DNA of 64,000 nt, from positions 6,830,532 through 6,894,531 of the forward strand of contig CM034597.1 in NCBI GenBank assembly GCA_020091685.1. Reading direction: 5' to 3'. Below, one piece after another: positions 1 through 14,788 of the stretch (its first letter is position 1; every line of letters begins with the position of its first letter). The stretch is from Lutjanus erythropterus (Eukaryota; Chordata; Actinopteri; Lutjaniformes; Lutjanidae). The notes under the pieces were generated by a model. It made no database searches. It worked only from the letters and a program-made list of their open reading frames with translations, and had not been told where the DNA came from. A program made the position numbers and the translations under genes.

Positions 1-3000
1 TGTTTGTCACTTTTGATGTTAAATTAGAATAGATATGGCTAAATATGCCTCTTTTGGGCTTTTAGGATTTTCAGACTCAAGGATAGTAACTCAACAAGTG
101 TCCTTGGAGCTTTCAGCTCACCTTTTACCCCAGCCTGGCTGACATATTTACTTTCCATCACTGCTGGTGGATGATATTAAATATTTCACATTGAGCATTT
201 CTGACAAGGCAGATGATCCAGCACAAATGAAATGAGGGTAAGATCAAGTAGGACAAGACAAGTGACCCAAGGGCACACCTCCCTGCCTCCCCTACTGGGT
301 TTGAATTGTTGTGAATGTGGATGAAGCGGCTGCTGAACCCCCACCAAGCTGCTGTCAGAGAACATGGCTTTTGCAGGCATGTATGATTGATGAGTGAGAT
401 GCCCTTGGAGCAGCAGGACAGATCTTTCTCTCCATTGTTCCATTTAACTAGAAAAAGCACTTCTGCTCGGGTACTTTCAGTACTGTTAAGCACTGCAGCA
501 TGCAGGGCGAGCTATGACTGATCCAGACCACTTATTGTATCCCAACAAAGACATGTCTGGTTGAACCCTTACCAACATAGCAACTGCAACTGTTGGCGCT
601 ACTGCAGCATTTTACACCCTTTTGCCATTACCAACCAAGCCTTCACTTGTTTTGGCTCCATTCAGGATTATGAATAATTATATTTAATTTTCTACATTCT
701 TAATTATTTAAGTCTTTACATTTATACCCCCAACTGAACTAGTTTAGTTTCCTGACACTGGTTGTGGTTTTTTGTAGGCCTAACATACTATGATTCAGAT
801 ACACGAGCAGCCAGTTCTTGTTTCGTAACTGCGCTGACAACTTTTTTGTCTTTTGATATTATAGGTCCAGACAGCACATGTCAGCACCCATCACTAAAGA
901 CATCCAGTGGTAGCACAGCCAGTAAAGTCTTTAGTCATATGCACACATGCTTGCTTGGTCTCTCCCAGCTGTCTCACTTTACACAGTGGCTCCTGTGTTC
1001 CTCTGGGAATGAGCCTTGTCATCCATCTCTTCAAAGCCCTCTGATTTATGTCTGCATTTAAAGGTAGAGAGAAATGTGCCCACTTCCATCTCATCTGTTT
1101 GCCTGTGGCTTCATATGCTGCTTGTAATTGGTCAAGTATTTTTTTTCAGCTAACAGTGATGGTTTACCAACAGGTGTCCACATCATCTGTCAGGGCAGAT
1201 GAAAAATAACCAGGCTCAATGTCAGTAACAGAAAAGTGTTTTACTACCTGTCATTACACTTAATATAAGAACTCAAACAATGCAGTTAATGTTGTTTTAC
1301 ATCAGTCCTTTACAAATAAACCTAATATCATTACCTATGAAAACAGGGGTAATGAAACAAAGCAGACAACTTAACAAATTACAAATTAACAAAGCACAGT
1401 AGAATGTATACCCCCTGTCCTTCACCAAAAGACAATTTTGCAATTTCAGTTTGATTTACAAGCAAGTTAAAGAGTATCCTCTTTCTGTTTAGCTACCAAA
1501 GAAAAGAGGGCTGAAAGTGCTGCTTAGAGCTGAAAAATACTTCAAACTCCTCAGCATTTTTTTTCAGTTTGAACAAATGAGTAAATATGGTTTTCATTAC
1601 AGTTAAGAAAAGCCTATTAAAAAGTACTTATTTTTTACCACAGCAAAAACAAAAAGAATGCTTCTTTACTTTGGATACCATTGAATATATAGTTAACACA
1701 TTGTATAGTTTTTAAACACTGGAACACAAAAATCACATCTGACGGCTGACATTTTGCCATGGATTACTTTCCCTGGTGAGATGATGGTATGCTTTTAATG
1801 TTGTGTTATAGAGTTTGGGGGAAACACTTTTCTTCCATCACTCTCTTCCTCTCTTTCTTGCATGTGTCGCTTCTGGCTATGTCATCACATACAGCTATTA
1901 TCTCATTGGTTGCACTCTGAAAGGTCAGTCATTGATTGATTGATTGTATAAACCCAGTATATAAATGCAGCAATAAGCATTTTCTTTTTCCTCTATTGTG
2001 CCTTCTCCCAAACCTATGCCCTTACAAAAGAGAGAGATGCATTTTTACCAGCACTTTTACTTGTTTTCCTTTATATTCAGTGCCTTCACTGTTGCTGAAG
2101 TTTTTACATCCAAAGGGATGTAATTTACTATATGAACACCTGTTAACTTACTTAAGAACCTGAAAAAAACTTTCTCTGCATATCCATACTATCCACATCA
2201 CACACATAGATAAAATATAATCCATTGAAACTCCCGTCTTTTAGCTGCTTTTTCAATTATATGCCAGCTGACAAGATTATGGTCAATGAACCCACCAATA
2301 AAGGGTGTTCGGGTGATATTAAGTTACAGACGGGTTTGCGGGATATCTGACTTCAGATTTCACACTTTGATGGGGGAGTTTACGACTTCCCTAATGGAGT
2401 TCAGGCTCACCCCGGCCCTCCTCCCTTCATCCCATTCCAGCTTCCTCCTCTCATGCCTCCAATGTTACAGTCCAGAGATAAATCCTTTTCATAGGCAGGC
2501 CAATGAAGTGAACTTACACTACCCTTATGAAAGGCTTTACTCACTTCCTGTAGTAGTGGCTGAAGGTTCAGGGGTGAGTGGGCTGCGCTAATGTCAACAC
2601 TGCAGAGCTAGTGATTCTTTAGTCCAAAGCCCCTTAGGAAAACAAGAGCGGGCAGAATATTACGTTCCCTCTACCGGTTTGCGTGGTTCATGGTCCATGG
2701 GAATCATGCCCTGCAGTGAAAAAGAAAGGAGACCAGAGGATTCATTTAATCCTGTAGTTCATAGGGGAACTGATATATCTTAGGTAGGGAGGAGATATAT
2801 TGAAACAAAGAGGCCCCTTTGTGCTACTTTTTATGTATTGTAATTAAATTTGCCTTATTTTATCTTTACATTATTGGAAAAGTGTATTTAGAATGCATTA
2901 AGTTTCATTATCGTCTTCCTCTGCTTCATTGTTTTTTCATGTAGGGAATTATGACATTGTTATATGAGGCATGTGTTGACATGTGTAAGGTAATCTTCAC

Positions 3001-3687
3001 TGCTTTGAGTTTCTTATGCATCTATAGAAATACAATTAGTCTGCTTGCTGAGGGATACTGGGAACTCGACATGTGAGGATGTGTATACACACACAGGGGG
3101 AAGGTTCTGTTTGTTTATCTTCGGAAATGGCTTTGTGGGAATATCAGATTTGTCCCTAACTGGCACACAGACTGACATCACTTCCTGTACCCAAAACTTG
3201 GCTCAGTGCCGCCGTGTGGCAGGCAACAAAGTGCATTCTTTGGAAACAGAGGCGTTTATCTCTAGTTAGATAGGAGTAGGCTCTATTGATGAATGCTCCT
3301 AGCAGGGAAGGTCCTGCTTGTGGATTCTTTTCAATTTTTTAAAATACAGTTCATGATCCACGTTTAAACTTCAAGTTTTGCCAGAACTGACAGAAACTGA
3401 TAGAGCCTTTGATTATGTGATATTAATGACGTGTAATTTTATTTAGACCTGAAAACATTAATTAATTTGTCAGGAAATCAACTAAAAATATTCATCAACT
3501 GTTATGATAATCAGCTGTTTTTTGAGTATTTTTTAATGAAAAATGCTCAGCATTTACCAGTTTCAAGTTCTTAAACACACATTATGTAAGTTCTGCCTTG
3601 AGGGGTCTCTCACATGAAAACAATAATAAAAGACGTAGTTTGATGACATGAAGTAACATGGCATCATGGGAGTTGTTGTCTTCATTG

Positions 3688-4269
3688 TTAAAGGGACAGT
3701 TCACCCAAAAATGAAAATTCAGTCATTATCTACTCACCATTACGGTAATTGAGGGTCGGGTTTATTTCGTTAGTCTGCAAAACACTGCTGGAAAACGCCA
3801 TTGCAGAATCTCCTAAACAATGTAGGTGAATGGTGACCAGTTTTCAAACACAAAAGCCAACTAAAAAACCATAAAATGCCCTCATACTGCTTGTCTGGCA
3901 TAATCGACACCCGGCATGCCTTTTGCATGTGTCACATCACACACACCCAGTTCAGACAGTGTCTATGTGTGAGTGTGAGTGAACATGGCTCCAAGCTAAG
4001 GATGTACAGTGACGATTAAGGCTAAAACCATGGTGTCAGTTTTTTTAGTCAGTTTGGCATGTCAGGGCAGATGAGCAGTATGGAGGCATTTTATGTTTTT
4101 GTCTGTTGTTTTTTTTACATTTGGTCACCATTCATTTTTATTGTGTGCTGTTTTCCTGTGAAACTCCAGCAGTGTTTTATGGACTAAACAACTAAACCTC
4201 ACCTTCAGTGGGTATGAGGTTGAGTAGATAATGACTGAATTTTCATTTCTGGGTGAAGTGTCTCTTTAA
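3688..4269. mobile_element. TTAA-target MITE with long terminal inverted repeats (about 580 bp)
   Basis: Bounded by TTAA at 3688-3691 and 4266-4269. The left end reads agggacagttcaccc and the right end gggtgaagtgtctct, which are near-perfect inverted repeats. Pairing continues inward: tgaaaattcagtcattatc on the left against gataatgactgaattttca on the right, then the aaaacactgctgg and ccagcagtgtttt blocks. The centre is non-coding, so the element is non-autonomous. The TTAA duplication points to a piggyBac- or Kolobok-type transposase acting in trans. A second copy lies at 49966-50499. Confidence 0.88.
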
Positions 4270-7200
4270 ACAACTACCATTGCCATTGAAAATCTTTATG
4301 ACGTGACTGAGGCAGAAATCATGTTCACGGTCAAGTTAATGTATCATAGTTTTATTCATGTTACATTTAGTCATGTTCAATGACTTCCTTCCTCACTTTT
4401 CCTAGAAGTTACAGCAAATAGTGGCTCGTAAGAAACCCTGGAATAGATTATTTGCTTGTCCTGGTACAAAATATGCAACATATGTCAAGTGTTTTCAGAC
4501 ATTTTAATGCGCAAATGTTACTGTACATATTATAGCTTTAATTGTGGGAATTTTATTTTTATATACAGAATATTTTAAGGTTTTCAACTACTGGTCAAGC
4601 AAATCACCGTGAGTTTTAAAAAAATGTGATTTTTTTGTATTTTATGACATTGTATAGCTAATAGTTGCAACCCACAATTTCCCAATTTTTTGGGCCAGAT
4701 ACTGATGATGATGTATATAGTAAAAGTACAAACACAGAGCACTTTGAAGCATTTAAAAACAGAATAATATGTCTTCTAACTTAAAGCCCACTAAAGTCCT
4801 GCTCAGATTCCCCAAAATTATGTTAAGTCTGTCCAATGTCGCTGATGTTTCTGTAATTCTTTTTAAATATGAGGCTGGTTTTGTTACATGAAAATAACTG
4901 GTTCAGACAGAACTGCAAGACAAGCTGTATTCTGCATAATGTCAGTTTTTATAGAGGTTGTGTTTTCCTTTAAAATACGACGTAGTTGCACTTTGAAAAG
5001 CTTGTAGTCTGATGAAAGGTGCAAAAATGGAAGCAGGCCTTTTAATCACCTTCATTTTATCACACAGTATAATAGCTTAAATACAGCATCTGAAAAAGAT
5101 ACTAGTGGTTAAATCATAAAAGAGATTTTAGTCCAAAAGGAGCCTGCCAAAGAATGTGAAAGGTGTCTGGTGACATCACTGCCTGGACCTCACACTGTTA
5201 AAATATATCAAATGGGAGTATTTATGCAGTCTCTTTTTCCGTAATTTGGATTTACTATGTTCACTTCCCATCTGGTCTCTAACACTGTCACAGTCAAGCT
5301 TACGAGCATTTAAGGCAGGGTAAAATAATAATAAAGAATATAATTCATATCTTTTTACAGAAAATAAATTCCTCTTGTAAATGGTCTTGTAATGCCATAT
5401 CCAGTGTTGCTGTTAGAATCAGTCAGTGTATGTTCAATGCTAATCCCCAAAGAAGGCGTAACTGAAGAAATATACATCCAGCCGGGGGTGGTTAGGAGGA
5501 AAAGACGTAGATTAAGGTGCGTGTCAATCTCAAGTCACTCATGTTCATGTTACTTTTTGTGTAGAATGAGTCTCACTGTGGGGAATCTATGAACTGTGCA
5601 GGGAGGAGCCTATGTTTTCTCAACCTATTTGTGTATTGCTGAGTGAATTTTTTATTTGGAGTTATGTGAACAGGAGTTTCATATCTCACAGTTCAACCTA
5701 CCTTTAGCACTTTCAAGTCAGGTAACATTTCAATTTTGCGAGAGTTTATTAACCATATTAGACCATCTGATTTGAATGATTACATGCCACTCACACTTCC
5801 ACCTCACTTTCTCACGTACACTTTAATAATTTCAACTTCATCTCTAGCTTTTCACTTCAACTGATACTCTAACTTCCAACTAAACTGAAACTTAAGCTTT
5901 TCATTCGCCTCAGTAACTGTTTTTTGACTGCCACTCCTACTAATCTCAAGTGCAAACTTTGCATTTTATAGGCATCTATTTTGCACAGTAAGCCTGATAA
6001 AATGTGTAATTATATAGGATATTTTGTGACAATTTGTCTGCTGCAGTGACATGATTCACTACTTACTTTTTTTTTTTTTTTTTACCAGATACTTCTTTAC
6101 TAGTAGAATATTATTGAGGAGCTGTTACCAATTTTAATACCAAAAAAGAAGAAGAGTATCAAGCCAAAGTGGTTCAGGCACACTCCAACTCAAGTCGTGT
6201 AACTTCCTGTGACTGTGCCCTCCCACAGTCAAAGAAGAATGGCATGGCAAAAAGGGGCGATGAAAGTTTATTATCTGAACGAGGCTGTCATTTTTTCCAA
6301 CTGGTAAACTCCCTTCTCATTTTCACAGCTAAAACCACAAAATTATGGACTGTGTGTTTTTTACACCTGTGACATTTGTCGTACTTGCCAGTTCTGAGGC
6401 GTATTGCCTGTCTGCTGAATGCAATGAAGACCTCTGTTTATCTTTACAAGAGCAAATTTAATGTTTAAGGCACCGTTTAGTTTGAGTGTGACCATGCAGA
6501 GATATCTCGAGCTGATCTGCAGGATTCTGGTTAGCAGCTGAAAACAAGCATCTTTTAATGGAGCCTAAAGTCTAAAAAAAGAGTCTGATCAGTTTCAGAT
6601 TCTTTCTTTGTTTGCTCCAGGTATGCCAGCTGTCAAAAACGCCCCACTGAGCCTTGTTACAGCGTGTTAATGTCTCCTAATGCGCAGTCTCGTCTGTGTA
6701 TGTGTGAACCACAAAGCGCAACAAGCAGCTGGATGGCCCGTGGGTGGTACCCAGTCTAGTTCAGGTTGTTTTGAATTGTTTTTTTTTCTCTCTTTCAGAT
6801 TTTCAGATTACAATAGTAGCATAAACCCCAGCATGCAAAACTGAAGGAGCAGATTTGAATTTGTGAAAGGAGTGCGTTGAATCTCTACAAGGCATGTTTG
6901 AGAAATGTACATTTGCAACATTGCAGACCTTACAATACAACACCGACACCCTATTTTAAACTCAATCAAAGTAGTTAAAATTTTACTTTACCATTCAAAA
7001 CATAGTTTCATTTAAATTGTTGACGTGACATTGGGGCAGTGATGAGATGTTTATGTTGAATCTGTTGGGCTGGGTCAGGATCTGACTGTCTTGTACATGT
7101 TAGCATTTGGTCATAAAGCCTAATCTGTCTGTGATTCTTTTAGGCTTTTTCCACCAACATGTAACCAGCCGTGTTCTGGTTCAAGAACCTAATTCTGAAC

Positions 7201-9587
7201 CGAGCATTTCCACCAAAAGCAAATTGGTTCACAATAAATCGGTTCTACAGGTTGCTGTGCATTGTGCAACACCCTCTGTTGATGATGTTGATACTTGAGC
7301 ATGACCTTTATTATCTGAGAGAGCTCTCCTGCCTTTACTGTAGATCTGCTGTAGGGTCAATATGACTTGCTTGGTTGGTTGGTTTGAGATTGATTATATA
7401 ATGAAGGTACAATATTGGTCGGGTCATTCATCTTTATGCAATGGACAGTATCAGATTTTGCCAAGTTCTGGGGAAATGAAGCATCTCACCACTTGATTCC
7501 ACTGTCTTCCAAATAAATGCTAAACCGGAAATGTGCACTGAAATTAGCCTGCACATCTTTTGGTAACATATCATTATCATGTAATTTTCTGCGGTTTGGA
7601 GATAGTAGTTTGTCGCTTCCCACAATACAATTGTACTGTTTACCACAGTAATTTGGTACTGAGGTACCAGAACATTGTATTAAGCTGCAAAAGGGTCTAT
7701 ATGGACACAAAAGATTTTATGCATCTTCAATCATAGGATGTAGTCAGGGTTATGCTATCTGCCCTTTATCTTTTATACAGTTGCTACTCTCATCTCTCTG
7801 ACGACATTTAATACATTTAGAGATTACTGTTACAGCTGGAGTATCAGATTGACCATCTGATTTTGCTGTATCTGTTAGGTAAGGTAGTCATGGTATAGTT
7901 TACAGAATGTCTGGTGGGCCCAGGCTCGACTTGTTTTTCAGGCAGATTGAACAACGGCTTCTCTCATTCGTCTGCTGTGGGCGTTTGGCCTGGCCAGCTA
8001 AAAGGCACTAGTAGCAGCTGGACAGGACATATTCTGTACTCCACCGATGACCGAGGAAACAGAAACGGGGGAGAAAGGCAGACAGACAAGGTGGCAGAAG
8101 ACACAAAGCTGTGGCAGGGCCTACAGTCTCCAGCGTTTTCTTTTTTGTCTGTCTATGGAGGTTGTAGGCTGATGGTAATAGCATATGTGATAGGATTAAT
8201 ACTCCTTTTCAACCTGATAGAACAACTGAAGGAGTGATGAAAGCCTTTGACCGCGGTTAATTATAAAGGTTAAGAGGTTTATCATACTTGAATAGCAGTG
8301 AATAATTTGTGTGAAACTTTTATAAATATATCTAAATAATTATTTGACAAAACACACATTATATTGAAATAAAACTGTAAGAAATTAATCTCCACTACTT
8401 GCCAGTTGCCAGTGTAGGCATCAGTGCTGGATGAATTCAACAAAATGACTGCTGTTCTTATTGAATCACTAATAGTTCAATCTGGTATAATAAGAAATTT
8501 GAATTAACCATGGATCAAGTGAGGATGTATAATGTGAAAGGAGGTGTGATGAACCCACAGATAGTTATACAACTGTGTAGAGCCCCTCAGCTCTACTAAC
8601 CCACGACTTAGTGGTTCTGGTTGACCAGACACAACAGCTAGCTGTTTTTCAGTAGAGTAAAAGCTCTGATAAACACACTGTATGCTCCTATCCCAGCATC
8701 AAATAGCAGACAAAGTTAGCTAGTGGCTGGTGAATTTATTTCCTTCAGGAAGTGGTGGAGACCAAATCAGAGCTAAAAAGAGAGTGAATAATAGATTTAA
8801 TGTATTCTCATTAAATTACCAGAAAAAGAGTTTCAAATGAATACCAATGTTGTTGAGTATCTTCTGGATATACAGTATAAGCACCTATTATAACTATACA
8901 TATTAATTTTAACGGTTTTTGTTTTGCTGCCCCCAAGTAGAGGAAAGATCATTTAATGCAGGTTTAAGCTAAAATTTAAAATTTTTGTTAAAATGACACC
9001 AAAGGAGTGACCACAACATTATTGAAATTGCAAGGGTTGCGTTCTTCCTCCTCTTGTCAGCAACATTGTGCTCAGTGGTAGTGCTTTTGCCCCCCAGTTC
9101 ATAAGGTATTCAAAATAATAAGTTCCGTCACTCGAGGGGCATGACCATGCTCGATACAGTGAATATTTTTGGCCTGATGGTGACACCAGATCAGTGGTTT
9201 CCAAATGGTGTGCCATGAGGTAAGTCCAGGTGGGCCTTGGGATTAGTGACAACACATTTACTATATCAATATGTTGTATGCACTTATTATCCAATACAGA
9301 GGCAAATTCTATACCCCAGAAAAATCCTCTGAAAACCTAATGTCTAAGTGAACCCCAGTTTTCACCATTTGTGCAGTTTGCGGATGGTAAGAATTAGTCA
9401 AATTTTACACATCAAAGACCATGCTTAATTGGCGCATCCGTTTTTTCCTCATCTGCATTCTAGGAAGTCTGGGCCTCTGATTGGCTAGTAGTCATTGTCT
9501 CTGATGGTTCGATCGGTTATAGAGGTATTATAGAGAAAACAAAAAGGTTTTAAAACCACTGGACTAAAGTAATGGTGATCATCCAAA

Positions 9588-9690
9588 ACATTAGGATTCA
9601 TCCTCTGGGGACTATGATTATTCATTGCCAATTTTCATGACAATCCAAGTATTAGTTGTGGTCACCTTGTCATAGACTTAAGTGTTTGTC
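9588..9690 (-). repeat. Interspersed repeat family A, minus-strand fragment
   Basis: The block ggattcatcctctgggga followed by tttcatgacaatccaa is the reverse complement of the start of the family seen at 21690 and 49762 (imperfect-repeat blocks around acattcatg and ttggattg). It is short and diverged, so its boundaries are approximate. Confidence 0.5.
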
Positions 9691-12600
9691 ATTGAGTTGT
9701 TGTTGTCATTGTGTCATTGGACATTATGCCCAATAGTACAGATGAAAGGTTGGGACAATGAATATCTAGAAATTCTTTCTTCCTCTAGAGTAAAATATTG
9801 GCCAAGCTGACTGATATTGCCTTTCTTAGGCTCAAAAACAGCACCATGAAACTTTGAATGCCCTACTTTTCTATCCATGTGGTACCCTTTTTCCTCCATT
9901 TTCTCTCCCCAGTAATTTTAAAAGTCAAATCATTGCCCAACATGTATTGTAATCTTTTGGCAGTCTCCCAGAAAGTACTACATTTTTCTTTGTTTGTCTG
10001 GCAGTTGTTTGTTATTCTCCATGTGTGAGGGGAAAAAGTGAGTTGGAGTGCCCTCAGACGTGTTTGTGGGAGTGAGGTTTGATGACATGGTTAGTGAGGG
10101 AATAGGCTGCGGTCCTTTGGGAGGAAGAGGGAGGTGGGAGGAGGGGGCAGCCAGGGGTTGAAATACTGACGCACCACAGGTTTTTGCCATTAAGCCTCGT
10201 CCTTTTATCACTATAGCGAGACATTGCCATTTTTTAATATATGTATCCTCCCTATAAGAGTTAAGATAATCTCTTTGGGATTGGAGTGAAATCACAAGCA
10301 ACAACAGACAGCACAAAGTCCAGGTTGAGACATCTGTCAAGGGCTTTGGGATTTGTCTCAAGAGACAAATATGGTAACAATAAAGCCTCTGTGTTTTTCT
10401 CACAACAAGGAGACGGGAGCTATGCCATACATGGTCTCTGGCTTTATGATGATCTAACATAGGCTTATTGGATAGCACGGAAAGAGAAAACAATAGCTAT
10501 GTGTTCTGAGCTAAAAAAAAAAGTCCCCCCCAGCTGTACCCCACTGAGGCTCTGTGTTTTTGGAGTTGGTAAAGGCAAATTTAACACTGTTATCTAACTG
10601 TCTTTCACTTAGACTTTAATGATTTCCAAATGTTCCATCTGATTGCTATTGACATCCTTTGTGTGTTTAGCGTGATATGTTTGAATTGTGAGCAGGTTTT
10701 GCCTGGCACCAGGCTGTAGGGTAAAATGCAAAGTTTGACCCCTGGGGAAAAAAAAATCTGGCCACAGGCGTTGTCATAGGATACACATCTCTCTAATGGA
10801 AAAGAGTTGGTGTTTTTCTGCCACCCTGACTTCGTGTGGGTGTATCCTTGTGCACTGTATGTGCAAGTTACACCCTGTATGTGTTTAAGTGTGTTGTGCA
10901 GATGGAAAGCGTGCAGGTAGTTTACACAGGAAAAGCTCAGGTTGTGGTGACGTTTGTTAACCACCTGAAACCTTGTGGCGGGATGAAAAGGAAGTTCCAC
11001 ATAATGCAAGAGCAAAATGTGGATAGTAAGTGCAAGCCTGCAAACAAGTTAATCAGTGTTTAAGTCAAGTGGTCCAGACATTAACTGGTCACTGAACAGC
11101 TGACTGCAGTGGACAAAACACAGACTGAGCTTCACTGTCCTTCCACCCTGCTAAGGGTTGCTGTGTTTGATTGACGGGGCTCAGTCACCGTTTTTTTTGT
11201 AGTCGTGGATGTTATAATGTCTGTGACTGGAATGAGAGTAGGGCTGAGTGATAAAGCTGAAAAATTCATAATGATAAAATGTTTAATTTCAGATAATTAT
11301 TGATAATTTTTAGTGACCTACTTTTAACAGAGGTCAAGGTCATTGAACATGAGGCCTAATTTAGAATTTAACTGCCTTACTTTGAATTTAACCTAACCTA
11401 ATAGACTGCCACACACTTCAGCTTACCCGTCCTTTTTTAACAGTTAACAGTTTCCCCTCCATCTGCACTCATTTTCTCACTCCACACTGTTTCTGTTGTT
11501 CTTTCACAGGTCAATGGTGCAATCAAACAACACATGTTAAAGCATGCTCCATTATCAAACGATATGATGGCTGTTTATGAGCCAGGGAATTCTTGTAATG
11601 TATTTTCATGGCATTTCCATGTAATGCATTAAGTGAAATGATTTAAAATTTTAATGTACAGTTTTCTTATCACTATTGATCACTTAGGATTGCAAGTTGT
11701 AAGCACTTTCCTTAATGATCAGTTAATCCCCATAAAAAAATACTTGTATCAAACAATACCAAATGTGGTTTTTTGCATATTCTTGGACAGCATTACGTAG
11801 CCTATGAAGCATGTAAAGATGTAAAGGCCCACATATTAAACTCGTATATGTAGGCACTCATAAAAAATTATCTCTGTTACATTTCAGATCTTTATTTGAT
11901 AGTAGATTGATTAAGTAAAACATCAGAAAAAAAACAACCTAAATCTTAATAACTGATTACTCGATCATTGATTAATTGTTGCCATCCATAATAACACTAT
12001 TGTTTTATTGCCTAGGTCTAAATGAGAGCATCTGAGTATCAATGACAGATAAGTGTGTATCCATATCCATTTGTAGTTATAATGCCCCAAAATAGAAATT
12101 CATGGATGATAAAAGTTAATGTTTTAGTTTGACTTGTTTATTTTCCCATTGTCAATACAATTTCTCATAAAAAGTTGTAAGATAGCTCATAAGAGAGCTA
12201 TATTTTTTATTCTTTATCTTTTCTTCTCTTAGACAAGCACTGCATTGATCAAGCAATGCACTTTTATAGGCAGTCAAGTTAAAAAATCATCTAAATGGAT
12301 TGAGCAGAACCAGCGATAACATCTTTTTTATTCCACACATTCCTCTTCCTCGTCAAAATCTGGCGCCTACATTATATACAATGCAACTCAACCACCTACA
12401 GTCTGGTTGGAAATTCAGCCAATTATTATTTTTGCAGGATTCATTAACAGTCACATAAGTACAGTAGAGAAAAGCCTCCACTTTACCAGACTTAATTATT
12501 GGCTGAAATTCTAATATTGGCACAATAATAGTGTATTGGCAGCTGATATATTGTACATCCCTGCTATTTTAGGAGTCATCACTTGTTCATCAAACCCAGT

Positions 12601-14600
12601 CATTGAGTTTACTGTGGAAAGGCTTGTGTCGTTAAAAGACAAAGAAGGCAGTTTTCTTTATAGAGTGAGAGGTATAAGGGTAAGGTGCCTGTCAGTGGGA
12701 AACACAATGAAGACTGAAAATCTGTCAGTCAAAAAAAGAAAGTCTCAAAGTGAAGTATATGAATTATAGCTTTCCAATTGACATTTGACCTTTTAAGAAC
12801 CCTTCACAACAGTGATATGCTAATTTTTTACGCTTCGTAAAACCAAATCAAATTCAGCTGTTTCAGCGGTTTTGACTGCTCAGTGAGTATGAGTGAGTAT
12901 GACATGCAGAAAATTAAGTGGTGTGAACTGGATCATTACTGGAGATCGTTTTTCACCTTAAATGATCAGCCCACTCTCATGCCAAAGCGTGTAATATGTT
13001 GAAGACCTGCAAGATCACATGAGAAACCATCTTGCTTGCTTCAAGTTATGCATTTGTGTCTGCAAAAAAAAGTGGTGCAGCCAATCAGTGTCCTAGGGAC
13101 TACCGGCAGCTATGGGCATTGTTTTAGATGTGACGACAGCAAGAAGCATCCATGGAAGTGACTCATCTCATAACAACAATTGGCAGCTTCTGAAGAGGTT
13201 AGCATAGATACTGTGATAGCATCACTTATATCAGAACTGGAAAGTATTTCTTCTTTGAGAAAAGAGCAAAGAACGACACTGAAGACTTCTTTTGATAGAA
13301 AAGATGTTTTCACTCTTCCCCTGACTGGCTTCTGCAAGAGTTTAGTCTGATTGGTTGAAGTTAGCCTGTGTCAGACGTGATAGACAGATGGTTCATCCAG
13401 TCACCTGCCAAGTGTTCTTTTTTGAAAGTGTCTGCCCTTTTCCAAACTGTTTCTAAAGATGACCTCCCGGATGCTTCTGTGTAACAAACCATCTGGCATG
13501 TCAGGGTACTGCCAGGTAACCTGTCAGGTTAACTGTCAGGTTGAACAGCAATCAACCAAAATCTTATTTCCTCCCAAAATATTCTATTCCTTTATTTGCT
13601 GGTGACCACCCACGGCCCACTCAAGGCCCTCACTGGTGCCTTGACCCCAGCTTGAAAATCACTGTACTAGATGATACCATGTCAGTGTCACTTTTTATTA
13701 GGCATGAAAAAGGTGCAATAGCAGCAGGGGGTGATAAAGATGGGAGCAAACGATAAATATAGTTTAAAGAGCAGGGGGAGGCCAGGGTGGATGAATGGAT
13801 TCCTGTGTTAGACAGATTGTTTTAAGGAAATAGTTATTTTAACCCAAACCATCATGGTTTCCTAAAATATCCCAAATATTTTTTGTGCCTTAACTTAAAT
13901 GTCTCTTATCAGCCTTTATTGTGAAAGTTTGTATGTCGCAAACCTGACCACACACACTAGGCAAGGCAAAACATGACACTGTCACGTTGGATTAGTGGAT
14001 CTGTTACAGGCTTTGGCATGACACCAAGTTGAAATTGTACAGGAGCGTGTCACATCTCCAAGGCTACTAGTGAAAGCCACAGCTAATGGTTAGTTACAGG
14101 CTTTTAAAAGAGAGAGTGCGCTTAAACTGTGAAGTGGCAAACTGGTTCTTCTCCACAGTTATTACAGAAGGTCAAATTTGGCCATTAAAGTAAAATAAAA
14201 ACAGTTGAAATTACCTTAAAGCAATCATATTTTGAATGCTGGGTGTTGATTATATGTCTCACACAGTATGCAGAATATTGATGGTCAGGCTGTGTGACAC
14301 TACGTTGGACAGAAGAAACACCTACATTATAAGGAATTGGGAAAACGTGCACTGGTACATGTTGCTTGTTAGAATTACTGTACAGTAAACAACAAATGCA
14401 AGTTGAATGTATTAGTGAAAGTGTTATAAAGAAGATGGCTGCTTCTCGATCATTGCAGTCATGGAACATCACTGTATACTCTAGAATAAAGTGCTCATAC
14501 GTGATTACATGAATAAGTCAACATCATGTGAAACATGGTATTTGAATCCTTGCACATACTGTAACATTTGCTTCATACAGTGTTCTTTTCTTCACTGTAG

Positions 14601-14788
14601 GGCCATTGTCTCGCAGCCCATGTGAGCTGCTGCCAGTGGGGATGGGACACCCAGTGCAGGCCGCGCTGAAGAGCTTCACAGCCCTGTCAGGCTGTGCAAG
14701 CAGGGGCACCACCAGCCTCCCTCAGGAGGTCCACGTCATCAACCTGAGAGGACATGCTCCACAGGGCCCAGACAACACCCTGGTAGAA
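14601..14788 (+). CDS. tgfbr3: tgfbr3 exon a: mature N-terminus and start of orphan domain
   Basis: Codes for residues 1-63 of the visible protein. The first two bases (gg) complete a codon split by the upstream intron (phase 1), and the exon ends in phase 0 before gtgagt. The acceptor is ctgtag. The peptide carries PCELLPVGMGHPVQA, then SGCASRGTTSLPQEVHVINL, which aligns almost residue for residue with the start of the mature human betaglycan ectodomain, just after its signal peptide. Two cysteines (in PCELL and SGCAS) are kept. This segment opens the membrane-distal orphan domain, an independent TGF-beta-binding unit of the family. A 16.8 kb intron follows. Confidence 0.96.

Larger units (their letters stand above)
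1..14600. other. 5' intronic or upstream region, no supported exon
   Basis: About 14.6 kb of AT-rich DNA ends in the acceptor (ctgtag) of exon a. Because exon a starts in phase 1 just after the expected signal-peptide cleavage region, at least part of this stretch is the intron after the signal-peptide exon. I looked for an ATG plus hydrophobic run ending in a phase-1 GT donor and found none that convinced me. Contents seen: a TTAA-target MITE (3688-4269), a probable repeat fragment near 7138-7260 (it reads ttccaccaacatg), a minus-strand fragment of interspersed family A (9588-9690), and short poly-T tracts near 6067 and 6780. The open frames here (for example 7914-8237 + and 9978-10493 -) have no recognisable protein features. 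Confidence 0.7.

Noticed and set aside
9978..10493. 171-codon open frame on the minus strand
   Set aside because: No domain, no repeated family resemblance, composition like surrounding non-coding DNA; isolated long frames are expected in 64 kb.
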